From NCBI RefSeq assembly GCF_900698995.1, contig NZ_LR217735.1, positions 248,001 through 312,000 on the forward strand: a stretch of DNA of 64,000 nucleotides. Reading direction: 5' to 3'. Positions 50,435 to 61,428 of this stretch are shown one piece after another. The notes under the pieces were generated by a model that did not search any database, was not told the origin of the DNA, and was given only the letters and a program-made list of their open reading frames with translations. Position numbers and translations under genes: made by a program. How positions within the stretch are numbered: the first letter of the stretch is position 1; each line of letters starts with the position of its first letter. The DNA comes from Erwinia_E haradaeae_C. Its GTDB lineage: Bacteria; Pseudomonadota; Gammaproteobacteria; Enterobacterales; Enterobacteriaceae.

Positions 50435-51457
50435 ATGGCATGTGGTGAATTTGAGCTGATCTCACGTTATTTTGGTCGTGGATCATGCTCTCGGCATGAT
50501 GTAGAAAAAGGTATTGGTGATGATTGTGCGTTAGTGAATGTATCCGAAAAAACAACGTTAGCTATCAGCACTGATACTTTAGTAGAAGGTGTGCATTTTT
50601 TACGGGATATTCATCCGGCTGATCTTGCTTATAAAGCTTTAGCTGTAAATCTTAGTGATTTGGCCGCAATAGGAGCAGATCCTACATGGTTAACTTTGTC
50701 CTTAACTTTACCAAAAGTTAACAATCATTGGTTACAAGCTTTTAGTGATAGTTTATTTAATCTTTTAGATTACTATCAAATGCAGCTTATTGGCGGGGAT
50801 ATAACTCGCGGACCGCTAAGCATAACATTGGGTATTCATGGAACAGTTCCGCAAGGTCTAGCATTAAAACGAAGTGGTGCATGTGTTGGTGATTGGATAT
50901 ATGTAACCGGTACTCTAGGTGATAGTGTCGTTGGTTTTCAATTGCTGCGACATAAAATCAATATTCATGATGCGGTGTCTCGCGAAGCGCTGATTCAACG
51001 TCATTTAAGGCCTATACCTAGAGTTCCTCAGGGAAAATCGTTACGCGATGTAGCTAGTTCTGCTATTGACCTATCAGATGGCTTGATTTCAGATTTAGGT
51101 CATATTTTAAGTGCTAGTTCCTGTGGCGCTCAACTCAATCTTGATGCATTACCAATATCTTCAGTAATTACACAAAACTTTTCAGCACAACAAGCTTTAC
51201 GCTGGGCATTGAGTAGCGGAGAAGATTATGAGCTATGTTTTACTGTACCAGAGATTAATCGCGCTAGTTTAGAAATTGCACTAGGACCTCACGGAGTATC
51301 ATATACATGTATTGGAAAAGTGTGCCCAAAAGAACATGGATTAACTTTTTTAAAAAATCAAAAACCAGTTAAGATATTTCTTAAAGGATTTGATCATTTT
51401 AATATGCATGAAGGATGCACTGAGGCATTTTTTTATGATAATCTCACTAGTGTTTAG
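50435..51457 (+). CDS. thiL: thiamine-monophosphate kinase
   Basis: ThiL phosphorylates thiamine monophosphate to the active cofactor thiamine pyrophosphate. The 340-residue protein (E. coli 325) begins MACGEFELI, as in the family. It carries GIGDDCAL near 26-33, STDTLVEGVHF near 45-55, LAVNLSDLAAIGADP near 70, IGGDITRG near 120 and SAIDLSDGL near 210, together forming the ATP and Mg sites of the PurM-like fold. pgpA, which follows in E. coli, is absent here. Confidence 0.96.
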   Translation: MACGEFELISRYFGRGSCSRHDVEKGIGDDCALVNVSEKTTLAISTDTLVEGVHFLRDIHPADLAYKALAVNLSDLAAIGADPTWLTLSLTLPKVNNHWLQAFSDSLFNLLDYYQMQLIGGDITRGPLSITLGIHGTVPQGLALKRSGACVGDWIYVTGTLGDSVVGFQLLRHKINIHDAVSREALIQRHLRPIPRVPQGKSLRDVASSAIDLSDGLISDLGHILSASSCGAQLNLDALPISSVITQNFSAQQALRWALSSGEDYELCFTVPEINRASLEIALGPHGVSYTCIGKVCPKEHGLTFLKNQKPVKIFLKGFDHFNMHEGCTEAFFYDNLTSV

Positions 51458-51918
51458 ATCTTAGTGATTTTATCATTAACTCAGTGTATAGCGATACACA
51501 ATAGAAATTGTAAATTATGTAAAATTAAATAAGAATTTTATTTTATTTATAATATTTTAATACTTAACGTATTGTATTTTTTATAATAAAATTATATAGA
51601 TATATACTTATCTATAACATACCAATTTAGGTAAATATGTCTCTAATAGATGATCTTATCTTACAACACGATAAATTTTAAGAAGATAGACGACCATCTT
51701 TTCTATAGAGTGAGTGACTAATATTATCAAAATTTATTATATGCGATACTAATGACGACATAATATGAATAACATCAAAATATAGGAAATAAGATTTGAA
51801 TTTATCCATTATACGGGTTTGGTTTATATATTAAAGTTATGAACTTATAAATAAGGTTTGTATTAAAAATTTTGTTTGTAATGATGATTATTATGAGGTA
51901 TTAATGCAATCTTTTGTT
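51458..51918. other. convergent spacer between thiL and serS
   Basis: It was checked for a pgpA remnant on the plus strand, and none was found. Confidence 0.4.
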
Positions 51919-53211
51919 TTATCCTATTACAGATGCTCCATGCATATATGGTCTTAAAACTTCCGGAACTGCAATACGGCCATCAGCTTGTTGATAATTT
52001 TCAAGAACCGCTATAAGAGTGCGGCCTACGGCTAATCCAGAACCATTTACTGTATGAACAAAATGAGTTTTTTTACTACCTATTTGGCGCCAGCGTGCTT
52101 TCATGCGACGAGCCTGAAAATCTCCCATATTTGAGCAAGAAGATATTTCTCGATAATTGTTTTGAGCGGGTAACCAAACTTCCAGGTCATAAGTTTTTTG
52201 TGCGCTAAAACTCATATCACCAGTACATAGCAGCATAGTGCGATATGGTATAGCTAAAAGTTGTAGAACTGTTTCAGCATGTTTAATTATTTCTTCTAAA
52301 GCATTTTGAGAATCCTGTGGACGAGTAATTTGTACTATTTCAACTTTATCAAATTGGTGCATGCGTATCAGTCCTCGTGTATCACGACCGTATGTTCCAG
52401 ATTCAGATCTGAAACAGGGTGTGTGTGATGTTAGTTTTAATGGAAGAGATGCTTCCTCGAGAATTTCGTCGCGTATAAGGTTAGTCAGTGATACCTCGGC
52501 CGTTGGGATCAGAGCATAATGTTTCTTAGAAAATGCAGAATCTAAGGAATCTATATAGAATAGTTCTTGAGTAAATTTTGGTAACTGACCAGTACTGTAT
52601 AAACTGATATTATTTACTATATATGGTACATATACTTCTTGGTATCCATGCTTTTTTGTATGAAGATTGAGCATAAACTGACTAAGTGCGCGATGCATTA
52701 GTGCTATTTGACCTTTCATTACGACAAAACGAGAACCAGTTAGTTTGACCCCAGCTCTGAAATCTAATCCTGCAGCACGCTCACCTAACTCAACATGATC
52801 ACGTATGTTAAAATCAAACTCTCTGGGTTTTTTCCATCGGTTGATTTCTTGATTATCACTTTCATTTTGCCCAATAGGTACATCTTCATCTGGGATGTTT
52901 GGCATTGATACTAAAATAGTATGTATTTTAGTACATATCAAATCTAATTCTTTCTTAAGCCTATTAATTTGTTCAGAGAGTAATTTAACCGCTTCGCATA
53001 ACCATTTAATTTCTTCTCCTCGTTCTTTAGCTTGTCCAATAGACTTGGAATATGCATTGCGCTGTGCTTGTAAGGTTTCTGTTGAAATTTGTAGTGATTT
53101 CCGCTGTGCCTCATATGTCTGTAGTTTTTTTATATCTAAAATATAACCTCGTCGTGATAGTTTTGCAGCAATAGAATCTGGTTCTTTGCGGAGTAGATTA
53201 AGATCAAGCAT
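51919..53211 (-). CDS. serS: seryl-tRNA synthetase
   Basis: SerS charges serine onto tRNA-Ser. The 430-residue protein has the E. coli length. A long helical coiled-coil arm occupies about residues 30-100 and contacts the tRNA variable arm. The class II core has motif 2 (TPCFRSESGTYGRDTRGLIR near 264-283) and motif 3 (GSGLAVGRTLIAVLEN near 384-399). In E. coli it follows lolA-rarA; here it is a lone minus-strand gene. Confidence 0.97.
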   Translation of the reverse strand: MLDLNLLRKEPDSIAAKLSRRGYILDIKKLQTYEAQRKSLQISTETLQAQRNAYSKSIGQAKERGEEIKWLCEAVKLLSEQINRLKKELDLICTKIHTILVSMPNIPDEDVPIGQNESDNQEINRWKKPREFDFNIRDHVELGERAAGLDFRAGVKLTGSRFVVMKGQIALMHRALSQFMLNLHTKKHGYQEVYVPYIVNNISLYSTGQLPKFTQELFYIDSLDSAFSKKHYALIPTAEVSLTNLIRDEILEEASLPLKLTSHTPCFRSESGTYGRDTRGLIRMHQFDKVEIVQITRPQDSQNALEEIIKHAETVLQLLAIPYRTMLLCTGDMSFSAQKTYDLEVWLPAQNNYREISSCSNMGDFQARRMKARWRQIGSKKTHFVHTVNGSGLAVGRTLIAVLENYQQADGRIAVPEVLRPYMHGASVIG

Positions 53212-53890
53212 GCTAATCCTGTTAATAGTTATGAATTTAGTTATGAACTAAAATAAAAAATCGTGTAGATTTAGAAATTGATTAGATGTGTAGATTAAAA
53301 TGTTAACCTTATAAAGTAAAAAGCATGAATATTAATGGCCTGAGTTTATTTTTAATATATAAATTAATAATTAAAGTTATTAATATCTATAGTTTTACTC
53401 AATATAATTTCAGATACTATAAAAAATAATCTAAGTAAGATTATAGTATATATGAAGCCTATCTTGAAGTTTACAAATCAATTGATTTAATAAAATTTAA
53501 TAGTGAAATATATTTTTTTATAATTTAGAGTGAACAGAATTCTGTGATACACAAATGCTATTATATTAGGCAGTTGATTCAGATTTATATGACCATTAAT
53601 AAAATCTCTCTTAATTGGCGTATTTTCTGTGTAAATTTTTGCATTATCTATTACTTAAAACCCTTACCGTTGAATATCTTTAACAATTAAGTGGAAGATT
53701 TTATTATGTCTAATGCAATAAAAATTAGATAGCCTAATCTGCTATATGTACTAATTAATTGAAGTTAATCGTCAATATTAAATAAATATTTTTCTATGTT
53801 TATAATATAGAAGCATCACAGTTTTTTCGTATTATCTGAATAAAAATAAAAATAAAAAAGATAAATGATAACATTAATTCTTTTATTTTG
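53212..53890. other. AT-rich spacer between asd and serS
   Basis: It was checked on the minus strand for rarA (upstream of serS in E. coli) and glgB (downstream of asd in E. coli). No convincing block was found. Confidence 0.4.
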
Positions 53891-54997
53891 CTAGCTTAGT
53901 AACAGGCGAAGCATGCGGCGCAATGGTTCAGCGGCGCCCCATAATAACTGATCACCAACAGTGAAAGCAGAAATATATTGTGGCCCTATATTTAGTTTAC
54001 GTAATCGACCAATAGGAATATCTAATGTACCTGATACCATCACTGGTGTTAATTGACGTAGAGTCATCTCTCGATCATTTGGTATTATCTTGACCCATGA
54101 ATTATGCTCTAGTATATATTGTTCAATATCTAACAAAGGGATATTTTTTTTTAATTTTAGAGTTATCGCTTGACTATGACAGCGTAATGCGCCAATTCTT
54201 ACGCATATTCCATCTATCGGGATAGTATGGGTGGTTTTTAAAATTTTATTTGTTTCGGCTTGCCCCTTCCATTCTTCAAGCGTTTGACCGTTATGCAAAT
54301 GCTGATCAATCCATGGGATCAAGTTACCTGCCAATGGCACGGTAAAGCTATCTGTAGGGATACTGCTTTTTGTTATTCCATTAACCTTACGCTCAATATC
54401 CAAAATATTAGATGCTGGGTTTTTTAGGTCTTTCTTAACATGATGATGGATGATTCCCATCTGCGTCAATAGCTCACGCATATGACGTGAGCCACTACCA
54501 GAAGCCGCTTGATAGGTCGCTACAGAGACCCATTCCACCAGATTATTAGTAAATAAACCACCTAGTGACATCAACATCAGACTTACAGTACAATTACTTC
54601 CTACAAAAGTTTTTATTCCTCTGCTTAAACCATCATAAATAACCGGAGAATTTACTGGATCAAGAATTATTATTGCATCATCTTGCATTCGTAAGGTAGA
54701 TGACGCATCAATCCAATAACCAGACCAGCCTGTATTACGAAGTTTCTGGTATATGCATTTAGTATATTCTATACCTTGGCAAGTTATGATGATATCAAGA
54801 GCCTGTAATGCATTAATATCTAGTGCATTTTGTAAGATTCCAATTGGTTTTCCATGTAATATCGGTGCAATTTGACCATATTTGGAAGTGGAAAAAAAAA
54901 TAGGATGTACTATATCAAAATCACCCTCTTCCTTCATTCTCTGCATGAGCACAGAGCCTACCATCCCTCGCCATCCAATTAATCCTAAGGTTTTCAT
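53891..54997 (-). CDS. asd: aspartate-semialdehyde dehydrogenase
   Basis: Asd reduces aspartyl phosphate to aspartate semialdehyde, the branch point for lysine/diaminopimelate, threonine and methionine. The 368-residue protein (E. coli 367) has the NADP-binding GWRGMVGSVLMQRM at 8-21, the catalytic cysteine in GSNCTVSLM (Cys136), the ATYQAASGSG block, ALRCHSQA and the C-terminal QLLWGAAEPLRRMLR. Its retention contrasts with the apparent loss of dapD in this window. Regulation is not evident. Confidence 0.97.
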   Translation of the reverse strand: MKTLGLIGWRGMVGSVLMQRMKEEGDFDIVHPIFFSTSKYGQIAPILHGKPIGILQNALDINALQALDIIITCQGIEYTKCIYQKLRNTGWSGYWIDASSTLRMQDDAIIILDPVNSPVIYDGLSRGIKTFVGSNCTVSLMLMSLGGLFTNNLVEWVSVATYQAASGSGSRHMRELLTQMGIIHHHVKKDLKNPASNILDIERKVNGITKSSIPTDSFTVPLAGNLIPWIDQHLHNGQTLEEWKGQAETNKILKTTHTIPIDGICVRIGALRCHSQAITLKLKKNIPLLDIEQYILEHNSWVKIIPNDREMTLRQLTPVMVSGTLDIPIGRLRKLNIGPQYISAFTVGDQLLWGAAEPLRRMLRLLLS

Positions 54998-56133
54998 TTA
55001 TAATCAGCTTAGTTAAATAATAGAAATTTTTATATGATCATCTCATCAGGTGATCTTGAATATGTATATAACATATGTGTATAATATTGTTCATTTATCA
55101 TCTAGCATGCAACGTGATATCTCATGTTTTCTAATGTTACAGAAAGTTTTAAAAAAATATAACAAGTAAAATCGTATCTATATCAATTTTAGATATATAT
55201 AGTTAAATCATATTAATTACAATAGCTTTATTTAAATATTATCTAATACTATTTATAGTTTTTCTAAATAGGTATTGATTTGATATATATACATTAAATA
55301 TTGAGATAGATTGGGTATTTTAATCTGAGTTTAGCTCCTCTCTGGTATCAGATTAGTTTTTATGTTATTTATATTTTATTTATATTGTCTCCTGGATTCG
55401 TTTTTATTTAAAGCAAATTTTTAATCTAAATAAGACAAATAATTATAAATGAGGAGAGTTTTTAACATTACTAATTTTTTATGAATGATATAAAAATTAG
55501 TAATGTATTATAATAACTTATAATACGTAATAAATATTAATTTTTAGATAATTTATTTATTATTGATTCGTTTTGTTAGTGAGCAAGATTAATTTTTAAT
55601 ATTAACAGATTTTTATCACTCATAATTAGTAATTGTTGTCAATGTTAATTCACTTTAAATTATGGCAGTTAATCTTCTGATCTTGTTTAATTAAAAGAAT
55701 CTGTTGTTTATTTAAAATTATCCAATTTATTTTAGAATATTTTTAAGAGAATGTAAATCAGCTATAATCAATAGAGATATATTTGATTATATTATATTTA
55801 ATTAGAAAGCAGATTCAATTCAGTTTTTATAAGAATTATATTTATATAAATACGCACTAGTTTTACTAAGGTGATATAATTATAGAATTATGTGTTTGTT
55901 TTTTTTGTCGACTTGGATATAAGAGTATATATAATATTTTTTTAAAAAATATTCCTGAGTAGTATGAAGAATGTACTACTAGTTCATATATAGTATATGA
56001 AGAATATCAAGTTTAAAATTATATGTTAGAGATATTGGAGAATCAATGATAAAAGCAGACATTAGATTAATGTTTTGTTTATTGTGATAGGATTTTTAGT
56101 ATTATATAATATAAATAATAAATTAATGGTAAC
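54998..56133. other. AT-rich spacer with two adjacent hairpins
   Basis: No protein remnant was recognised. Two perfect inverted repeats lie three bases apart at 55958-56001, downstream of the gmhB end on the minus strand. Confidence 0.4.
55958..56001. repeat. twin inverted repeats
   Basis: AGTAGTA (55958-55964) pairs with TACTACT (55974-55980), and TTCATATA (55983-55990) pairs with TATATGAA (55994-56001). Neither is followed by a clear T-run on the plus strand. On the minus strand TTTTTTAAAAAAAT lies further on, so a terminator for gmhB is possible but distant. Confidence 0.4.
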
Positions 56134-56697
56134 TTAAGATTTCTGGATATATCTCGGTAAATCTTTAAGACTATCTAATACCCAATCAGCGTTATTTTGA
56201 TATGAAGATTCAAGATGTCTACCGCTACGTACAAGTATTTTTTTTCCTACACCTGCTGCTTTTGCTGCTTGCATATCTTCAATTTTATCACCAACCATAT
56301 AGGACGCTGACATGTTAATATTTAACTCTTTTTTAGCAGAAAGGAACATACCTGGTTTTGGTTTTCGGCAGTTACATAACTGACGTCGTAAGTGTATTAC
56401 GCTTGAAGGATAATGAGGGCAAAAATAGATACCATGTAATTTGACATTTCTATCTGCAAGAAATTTTTCCATCCATTTAGTTAAGATCATAAATTGATTT
56501 ATATTAAATATACCGCGTGCAATACCAGATTGATTTGTTATCAATATGAGAGAGAAACCCATACTCATTAGTTTTCGCATTGCATCAATGACACCATCGA
56601 TAAACGTAAAGGCTTCAATTGTTGAGACGTATCCATAATCTAGATTAATAGTACCATCTCTATCTAAAAAAATCGCAGAAATGCGATTACGATACAT
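56134..56697 (-). CDS. gmhB: D-glycero-beta-D-manno-heptose-1,7-bisphosphate 7-phosphatase
   Basis: GmhB removes the 7-phosphate in the ADP-heptose pathway that supplies the LPS inner core. It is a HAD phosphatase of 187 residues (E. coli 191) with the nucleophile motif IFLDRDGT (Asp12, Asp14), TNQSGIARG near 54, a zinc loop formed by CPHYP and CNCRKPKPGM, and the MVGDKIEDM motif near 139. It fits with waaA, waaE, wabG and wabH. In E. coli it lies near metN and an rRNA operon; neither is here. Confidence 0.95.
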   Translation of the reverse strand: MYRNRISAIFLDRDGTINLDYGYVSTIEAFTFIDGVIDAMRKLMSMGFSLILITNQSGIARGIFNINQFMILTKWMEKFLADRNVKLHGIYFCPHYPSSVIHLRRQLCNCRKPKPGMFLSAKKELNINMSASYMVGDKIEDMQAAKAAGVGKKILVRSGRHLESSYQNNADWVLDSLKDLPRYIQKS

Positions 56698-56789
56698 TTA
56701 CCCTCCTACACTACATATCTAGATTATAGATTTTTTGAATACATTAAGAAAAATATAAGAAAATATTAGAATGAGCACATGGATTCTAG

Positions 56790-57560
56790 TTATATTTTTT
56801 AATTTTTAATTTTTTTAGTTCAGCCATAAGCTGATACGTATCCAGGATGTGCAAGCAATACAGTTGCAGTAAATAATATGATAAATAACATATATATTAA
56901 AACTAAATATAAATATATTAGTAGATATTTTAGATCCTTTATGTACATTCTAGATATGTTAATTAAGAATAGATTCCTTAAAGTTCTGAAAGTATATAAA
57001 TTAAAATAGACCCTGTTTGCTATTTATTGCAATTGTTAATGATTACTTCAATTATAGCAGGTGCTGCTGTATAGTGAGATGCTGATACATGTGTATACAT
57101 TTTGATTGCTACAGCTTGCGATCACTGTGAAAATATTCAATATTTAATATTGTTTTTTTGATTTTTTATATGCTTGAATAATCATTCAATCATTCAATCA
57201 TTAATTTTATCATTAATATGATAGGTAAGTATGTTTTCATGATCCATGAGCTAAGCATGATGTAAGATATATGCTATATGGATTTCTATTATTTTATCTA
57301 CTTAATAGGAGAAATGTAGATATCTTAAAGTATCTGATATTAGAATACAAAAATCAATCTTAATTTTCACCTAAATTTATATACTAATTAATAAATTAAG
57401 AATAATAATATCACATAAAATATGAGCTAAAATGAAAATAATTTCTCAGTTAAATGAGTAATAAAGTATGGTATGTTACATCTTTTCTTTTGGTTTTACT
57501 AAGAGTTAGTCATATTTATTATTATAATTGCATAATATATACTTCATTAGTACTATATAT
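56790..57560 (-). pseudogene. dapD: dapD (tetrahydrodipicolinate succinylase) remnant
   Basis: On the minus strand at about 57045-57125 the reading gives SQAVAIK, then HVSAS and APAIIE, followed by NNC. This aligns with SCAQIGK, HLSGG, NPTIIE and DNC of DapD. At about 56815-56870 LQLYC and then MAELKK match the C-terminal SLYC and INELLR. Upstream, HENILTY.IND near 57190-57240 loosely fits RNTVLM.Y.NIGAYVD. Stops and deletions interrupt every frame. It follows the glnD remnant, giving map-glnD-dapD as in E. coli. Confidence 0.5.
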
Positions 57561-58370
57561 TATATAGTATGTTTTAAAAGTTATTTTATTTATTTATTTG
57601 AGACACTTTACAGTGTCAATAATAAAAATATTTTGATGTTTATGGTATTATATAGATATACAGGCACTTTATAGTAGATAAATGTGATTTACGATTTATT
57701 TTTGCATTGTAATATTACACAATAGATTGTATCTGTTCATAGATAAGTTAGCGCTTGAATTGAAAATTATAATAATTAATTTATTGATATTTTTATATTG
57801 TATAATAAGTTTATTATTTATTAAAATAAATATAGTATAGTATATGCTTAATAAATATATGTATTTATATTTAGATCTATGCAAAATACAATACATTAGA
57901 TAAGTTTTTTAGCTAGGGTTACGACTGATCGTTTGGATGTTAATTTGTACATTAAATTATTTCTATATGTATGAAAGACATCCTTAATTTTCCGATAAAT
58001 AGCATATAAACAATATTATTGTATACTGGGTTAATTGTAAACATAATATTCATTGTAACATTACGGTAAAAAAGTCTACAATAGAAAAAATTTTTATATA
58101 TATTTATCTCTATTATGTGTCAATCTCTAAAAATTTATAATGTAGGTTGATATACAGGGTTAATAAATATATTATTATTAGGTGTAGGTTTTTATATTCT
58201 TTTTTCACATAAAAAATTAAACAGATTGATAGAGATATTATTAATATATTTTATTGAATGAGTAACATTTTTATATTCACCGTCTCTATCAGAGCAGTAC
58301 ATAAATATTAATTTTATTTTTTTTGTATGTAGTATTTACAAAATTGATTTAAATGAAAATCTTGATTCAT

Positions 58371-58396
58371 AATATCTTTTAATAATATCTTTTAAT
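58371..58396. repeat. perfect 13-base tandem duplication inside the glnD remnant
   Basis: AATATCTTTTAAT is present at 58371-58383 and 58384-58396. It partly explains why the distance between two glnD blocks is longer than expected. Confidence 0.85.
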
Positions 58397-58709
58397 AACA
58401 TTTTAGATAAAAGATGAAATCTAGAGCGAAAATGCTTTAAAATATTACACATACAAACATATAAATAGATCATATTTGATGTATTACTGGTTTAATCTTT
58501 CTAGACAGATGAATAAGTACTTAAGATTATACATGACGCTGAAGATATACCATGTCGATGTATATAGTGATTTTAGTGCTATTTCTAAGTAGTCGTGTTA
58601 ATACAAATAATTGCCTTTTGTATTAATAAAAGCATCATTCAAGTCATCTCTACCTGACAAGAAAATTTATACAATTTAAGAGAAGATCATCATTGAATTA
58701 GATTATAAC

Positions 58710-58731
58710 TGTCTCTACTTTAGTAGAGACA
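58710..58731. repeat. perfect 10-bp inverted repeat
   Basis: TGTCTCTACT and AGTAGAGACA are exact reverse complements with a two-base centre. It lies inside the glnD remnant. No T-run follows on either strand, so it is not a standard terminator. Confidence 0.7.
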
Positions 58732-59444
58732 TATTAATAATTTATAGTCTAAAATTTAGTGGTATCTTTTTAGTATAGGATGCGAAAAATAGAATAAATG
58801 GTGTCGTAGACATCGAAATAGTTACTAAAACTTTTAAGGAAAGTGTTAAGGTTTTTTTCATTTATTAATTATCATAACCTCAAAATATTTAAAATTAGGA
58901 AAGTATTGTTTGAAATTATCAATAGATAACAATGTATTTATGCTGCATAAAATTATAAAATTAAAATAATATATTAAAAATAGCACGTAATATACAATAA
59001 TACAAAAGGATATAGGAGATTTTTTTAAAAAGATATGATTATTAACGAAAACCAGTGATATTCTTTGGTTAGATATAGAGCATTTAATTTTATTAAGGCT
59101 TTCTGTTTTTTTTTGACAAAAAGCTATTTGTGTTAATTCACTGTCTTATATTCTAGATTATTTTTTCAAATAAATTCATACAGATCAGTATTATAATTTT
59201 TTGGTGTTATGCTCATCTATTATGTAATTTTACTAGTTAAGGATAGAATATATTCAATTTTTCACATTTTACCAGTAATAAGAGATTCTATTTTAGAATG
59301 CTAAAATTATCTAGAAGCATGAGAAATATTTTATATTCTATTTATTTATATTATATAGGTATTATATTTAGTAATAGTTATATTTTTATTGATTTTTTAA
59401 TCGATACATTATTTGGTATAAATTTCTCTATTAATATTTAAATA

Positions 59445-60233
59445 CTAATGTGTAAATATTCGAGGAATTATTTCATTTTTACGCAGTGTTAGAACTTCGC
59501 ATCCATTATTTGTTATGACAACAGTATGTTCATATTGAGCAGATAAACTAGAGTCTTTGGTTTTAACTGTCCATCCATCTTTTAGAGTGTAAACACTACA
59601 CTTTCCAGCATTAATCATTGGTTCAATAGTAAATGTCATGCCTTTTTTTAATACTATGCCACCATCATCAGCATCGTAATGAAGAATTTGAGGTTCTTCA
59701 TGAAATCCTTTTCCAATACCGTGTCCGCAGTATTCTCGTACTACGGAATAGTTTTCTTTTTCAACAAATTTTTGAATTTCTCTTCCGATAGTTCTGAGGC
59801 GAATTCCTGGTTTAATAAGTTGTATAGCAAGATAGAGGCTATTTTGTGCAATACGACAAAGTTTCTCACCTTGAGTAGTTGGCTTACCTACAAAAAACAT
59901 AGCAGAAGTATCACCATGGTAGTGATTTTTTAGTACTGTGATATCGATATTAACAATATCGCCATTTTTTAGAATATCATTCTGACTTGGAATACCGTGG
60001 CATACCACATCATTAATTGATATACATACGGATTTTGGGTATCCACGATAACCTAGGCATGCAGGTATGGCATTTTGCTTTTTAGTAATATAATTATGAC
60101 ATAGGCGATCTAGTCTTTCTGTGTTAACATTAGGAGCAATATGATTCTTAATCATTTCAAGAGCATCAGCGGCTAAGCGACCAGCTTCTCTCATTTTAGT
60201 GATCTCTTTGCTAGATTTAATTGAAATAGCCAT
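59445..60233 (-). CDS. map: type I methionine aminopeptidase
   Basis: Map removes the N-terminal methionine of new proteins. The 262-residue protein (E. coli 264) has all five metal ligands: the two aspartates in NIDITVLKNHYHGDTS (about 97 and 108), the histidine in CGHGIGKGFHEEP (about 171), and glutamates in FTIEPMI (204) and YEHTVV (235). It is divergent from rpsB, as in E. coli, and is followed by the glnD and dapD remnants. Confidence 0.97.
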   Translation of the reverse strand: MAISIKSSKEITKMREAGRLAADALEMIKNHIAPNVNTERLDRLCHNYITKKQNAIPACLGYRGYPKSVCISINDVVCHGIPSQNDILKNGDIVNIDITVLKNHYHGDTSAMFFVGKPTTQGEKLCRIAQNSLYLAIQLIKPGIRLRTIGREIQKFVEKENYSVVREYCGHGIGKGFHEEPQILHYDADDGGIVLKKGMTFTIEPMINAGKCSVYTLKDGWTVKTKDSSLSAQYEHTVVITNNGCEVLTLRKNEIIPRIFTH

Positions 60234-61428
60234 AAAATAAATATATCCGTATTAAGTAAGAAAAACAGACACTTTCTGATAAGAAGATGGAATGTAAGAT
60301 AACATTATTATTAATACAAAATAATATTATAATAAAATATAGTAATATGTTATTTACTATTAGTAGTTTAAAGTTCGCAGTCTTTTTTAGTCTTTTTTAT
60401 AATTAATCACAAATGTAAGAAAAATGAATATTAATATATCTTATAAACTAAAAAATTTTATTTATATTTTTTTTCTTTAATTTTGAAACACATCATAGTT
60501 TAGAGTAAGGTGATTGTCATTAATTTATTAGTCTTTTTATTTGATTTCTTGTATGATCAAAAGATCATAGTTAATATACATATATTGTTCGATTACAATG
60601 CTCTTTAATTATTCATTATTATTTGTTTAGTGGTATGTTTTGAATATTTTGGTTAAAGTATTAGCTCATTTATATTAGATAAGATATACATTATCTTATC
60701 TAAGAGATATATTTCAGAGATAGATATATTAAGACCAGATGATTTCTTGTACTGTTGGTTTTCTGATGTAAAATATGTCCAATGTTATTTTTAATGTAAA
60801 TACTTTGAGCGGAGATCAGATAAAGTTTGATAATAAATACTCTAAATATGTATTTTATTTTAAATATATTCATGTCATGGTTATGTAAAGAACTATGCAT
60901 ACCATGGTTATGCTAGATAATAATTATACTAACATTATGCCAGGTATAGTTAATTACTTTTTTTATTATAAAAATAATTTATATTGTACTGTATAAATTG
61001 TCCTATGTGTATCGCAAGATCTGAACTTGTTTCTTAGTCTTTAATAGACTATGCTTTATTTAGACGATGAATAATCTATTATAATAATTATCTAGATTAA
61101 TATAATAGAGGTTAATGCAATCGAGTAGCATTTTCACAGCTAACCCTTAAAATAAACAGTTAGTAACAGTCGGAGAACTATAGATAACAATATCTTAATT
61201 ACCATATTTTATTCGATAATGATCAGAGTTTCATGGCGTCAGTATATAATGACAATATCAATATACAGTGTAATCACCTTATATTGCATTAATTAGTAAA
61301 ACTCTACAGTAGATTATTATATGCACAAGACATTAGTTATTCTTTGTGATAAACACGCAATAATAAAATCTATGCGTATAGAACGTTCTGTGTTCTTAAA
61401 GATATTTTATTGATTTAACTATGATGAG
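60234..61428. other. AT-rich divergent spacer between map and rpsB
   Basis: In E. coli this region holds only promoters and the rpsB leader, and no remnant was recognised here. A 66-codon minus-strand frame at 60700-60900 looks random. Confidence 0.4.

Larger units (their letters stand above)
57600..59440 (-). pseudogene. glnD: glnD (PII uridylyltransferase) remnant
   Basis: The space after map is where E. coli has glnD. In order on the minus strand I read: KLN with FSL ten residues on, about 59047-59090 (GlnD ELN..FAL); F-K-Q-Y-F at 58900-58915 (MKDYF); PFILFF and Y-T at about 58770-58800 (EAILRMFYT); RQLFVLTRLLR at 58585-58617 (RKLFLSILRH); HRHG at 58549-58560 (HRHS); Y-D-L-F near 58470 (FDLF); NILK near 58440 (VMLK); and KLIFM then HSI at 58260-58314 (ELIFI, HSI of the HD domain). 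Spacings agree well. Confidence 0.7.

Noticed and set aside
57696..57896. 66-codon minus-strand frame
   Set aside because: It is an Ile/Asn/Tyr-rich low-complexity translation inside the glnD-dapD remnant region.
60700..60900. 66-codon minus-strand frame between map and rpsB
   Set aside because: It has no recognisable motif, its composition is random AT-like, and E. coli has no gene here.
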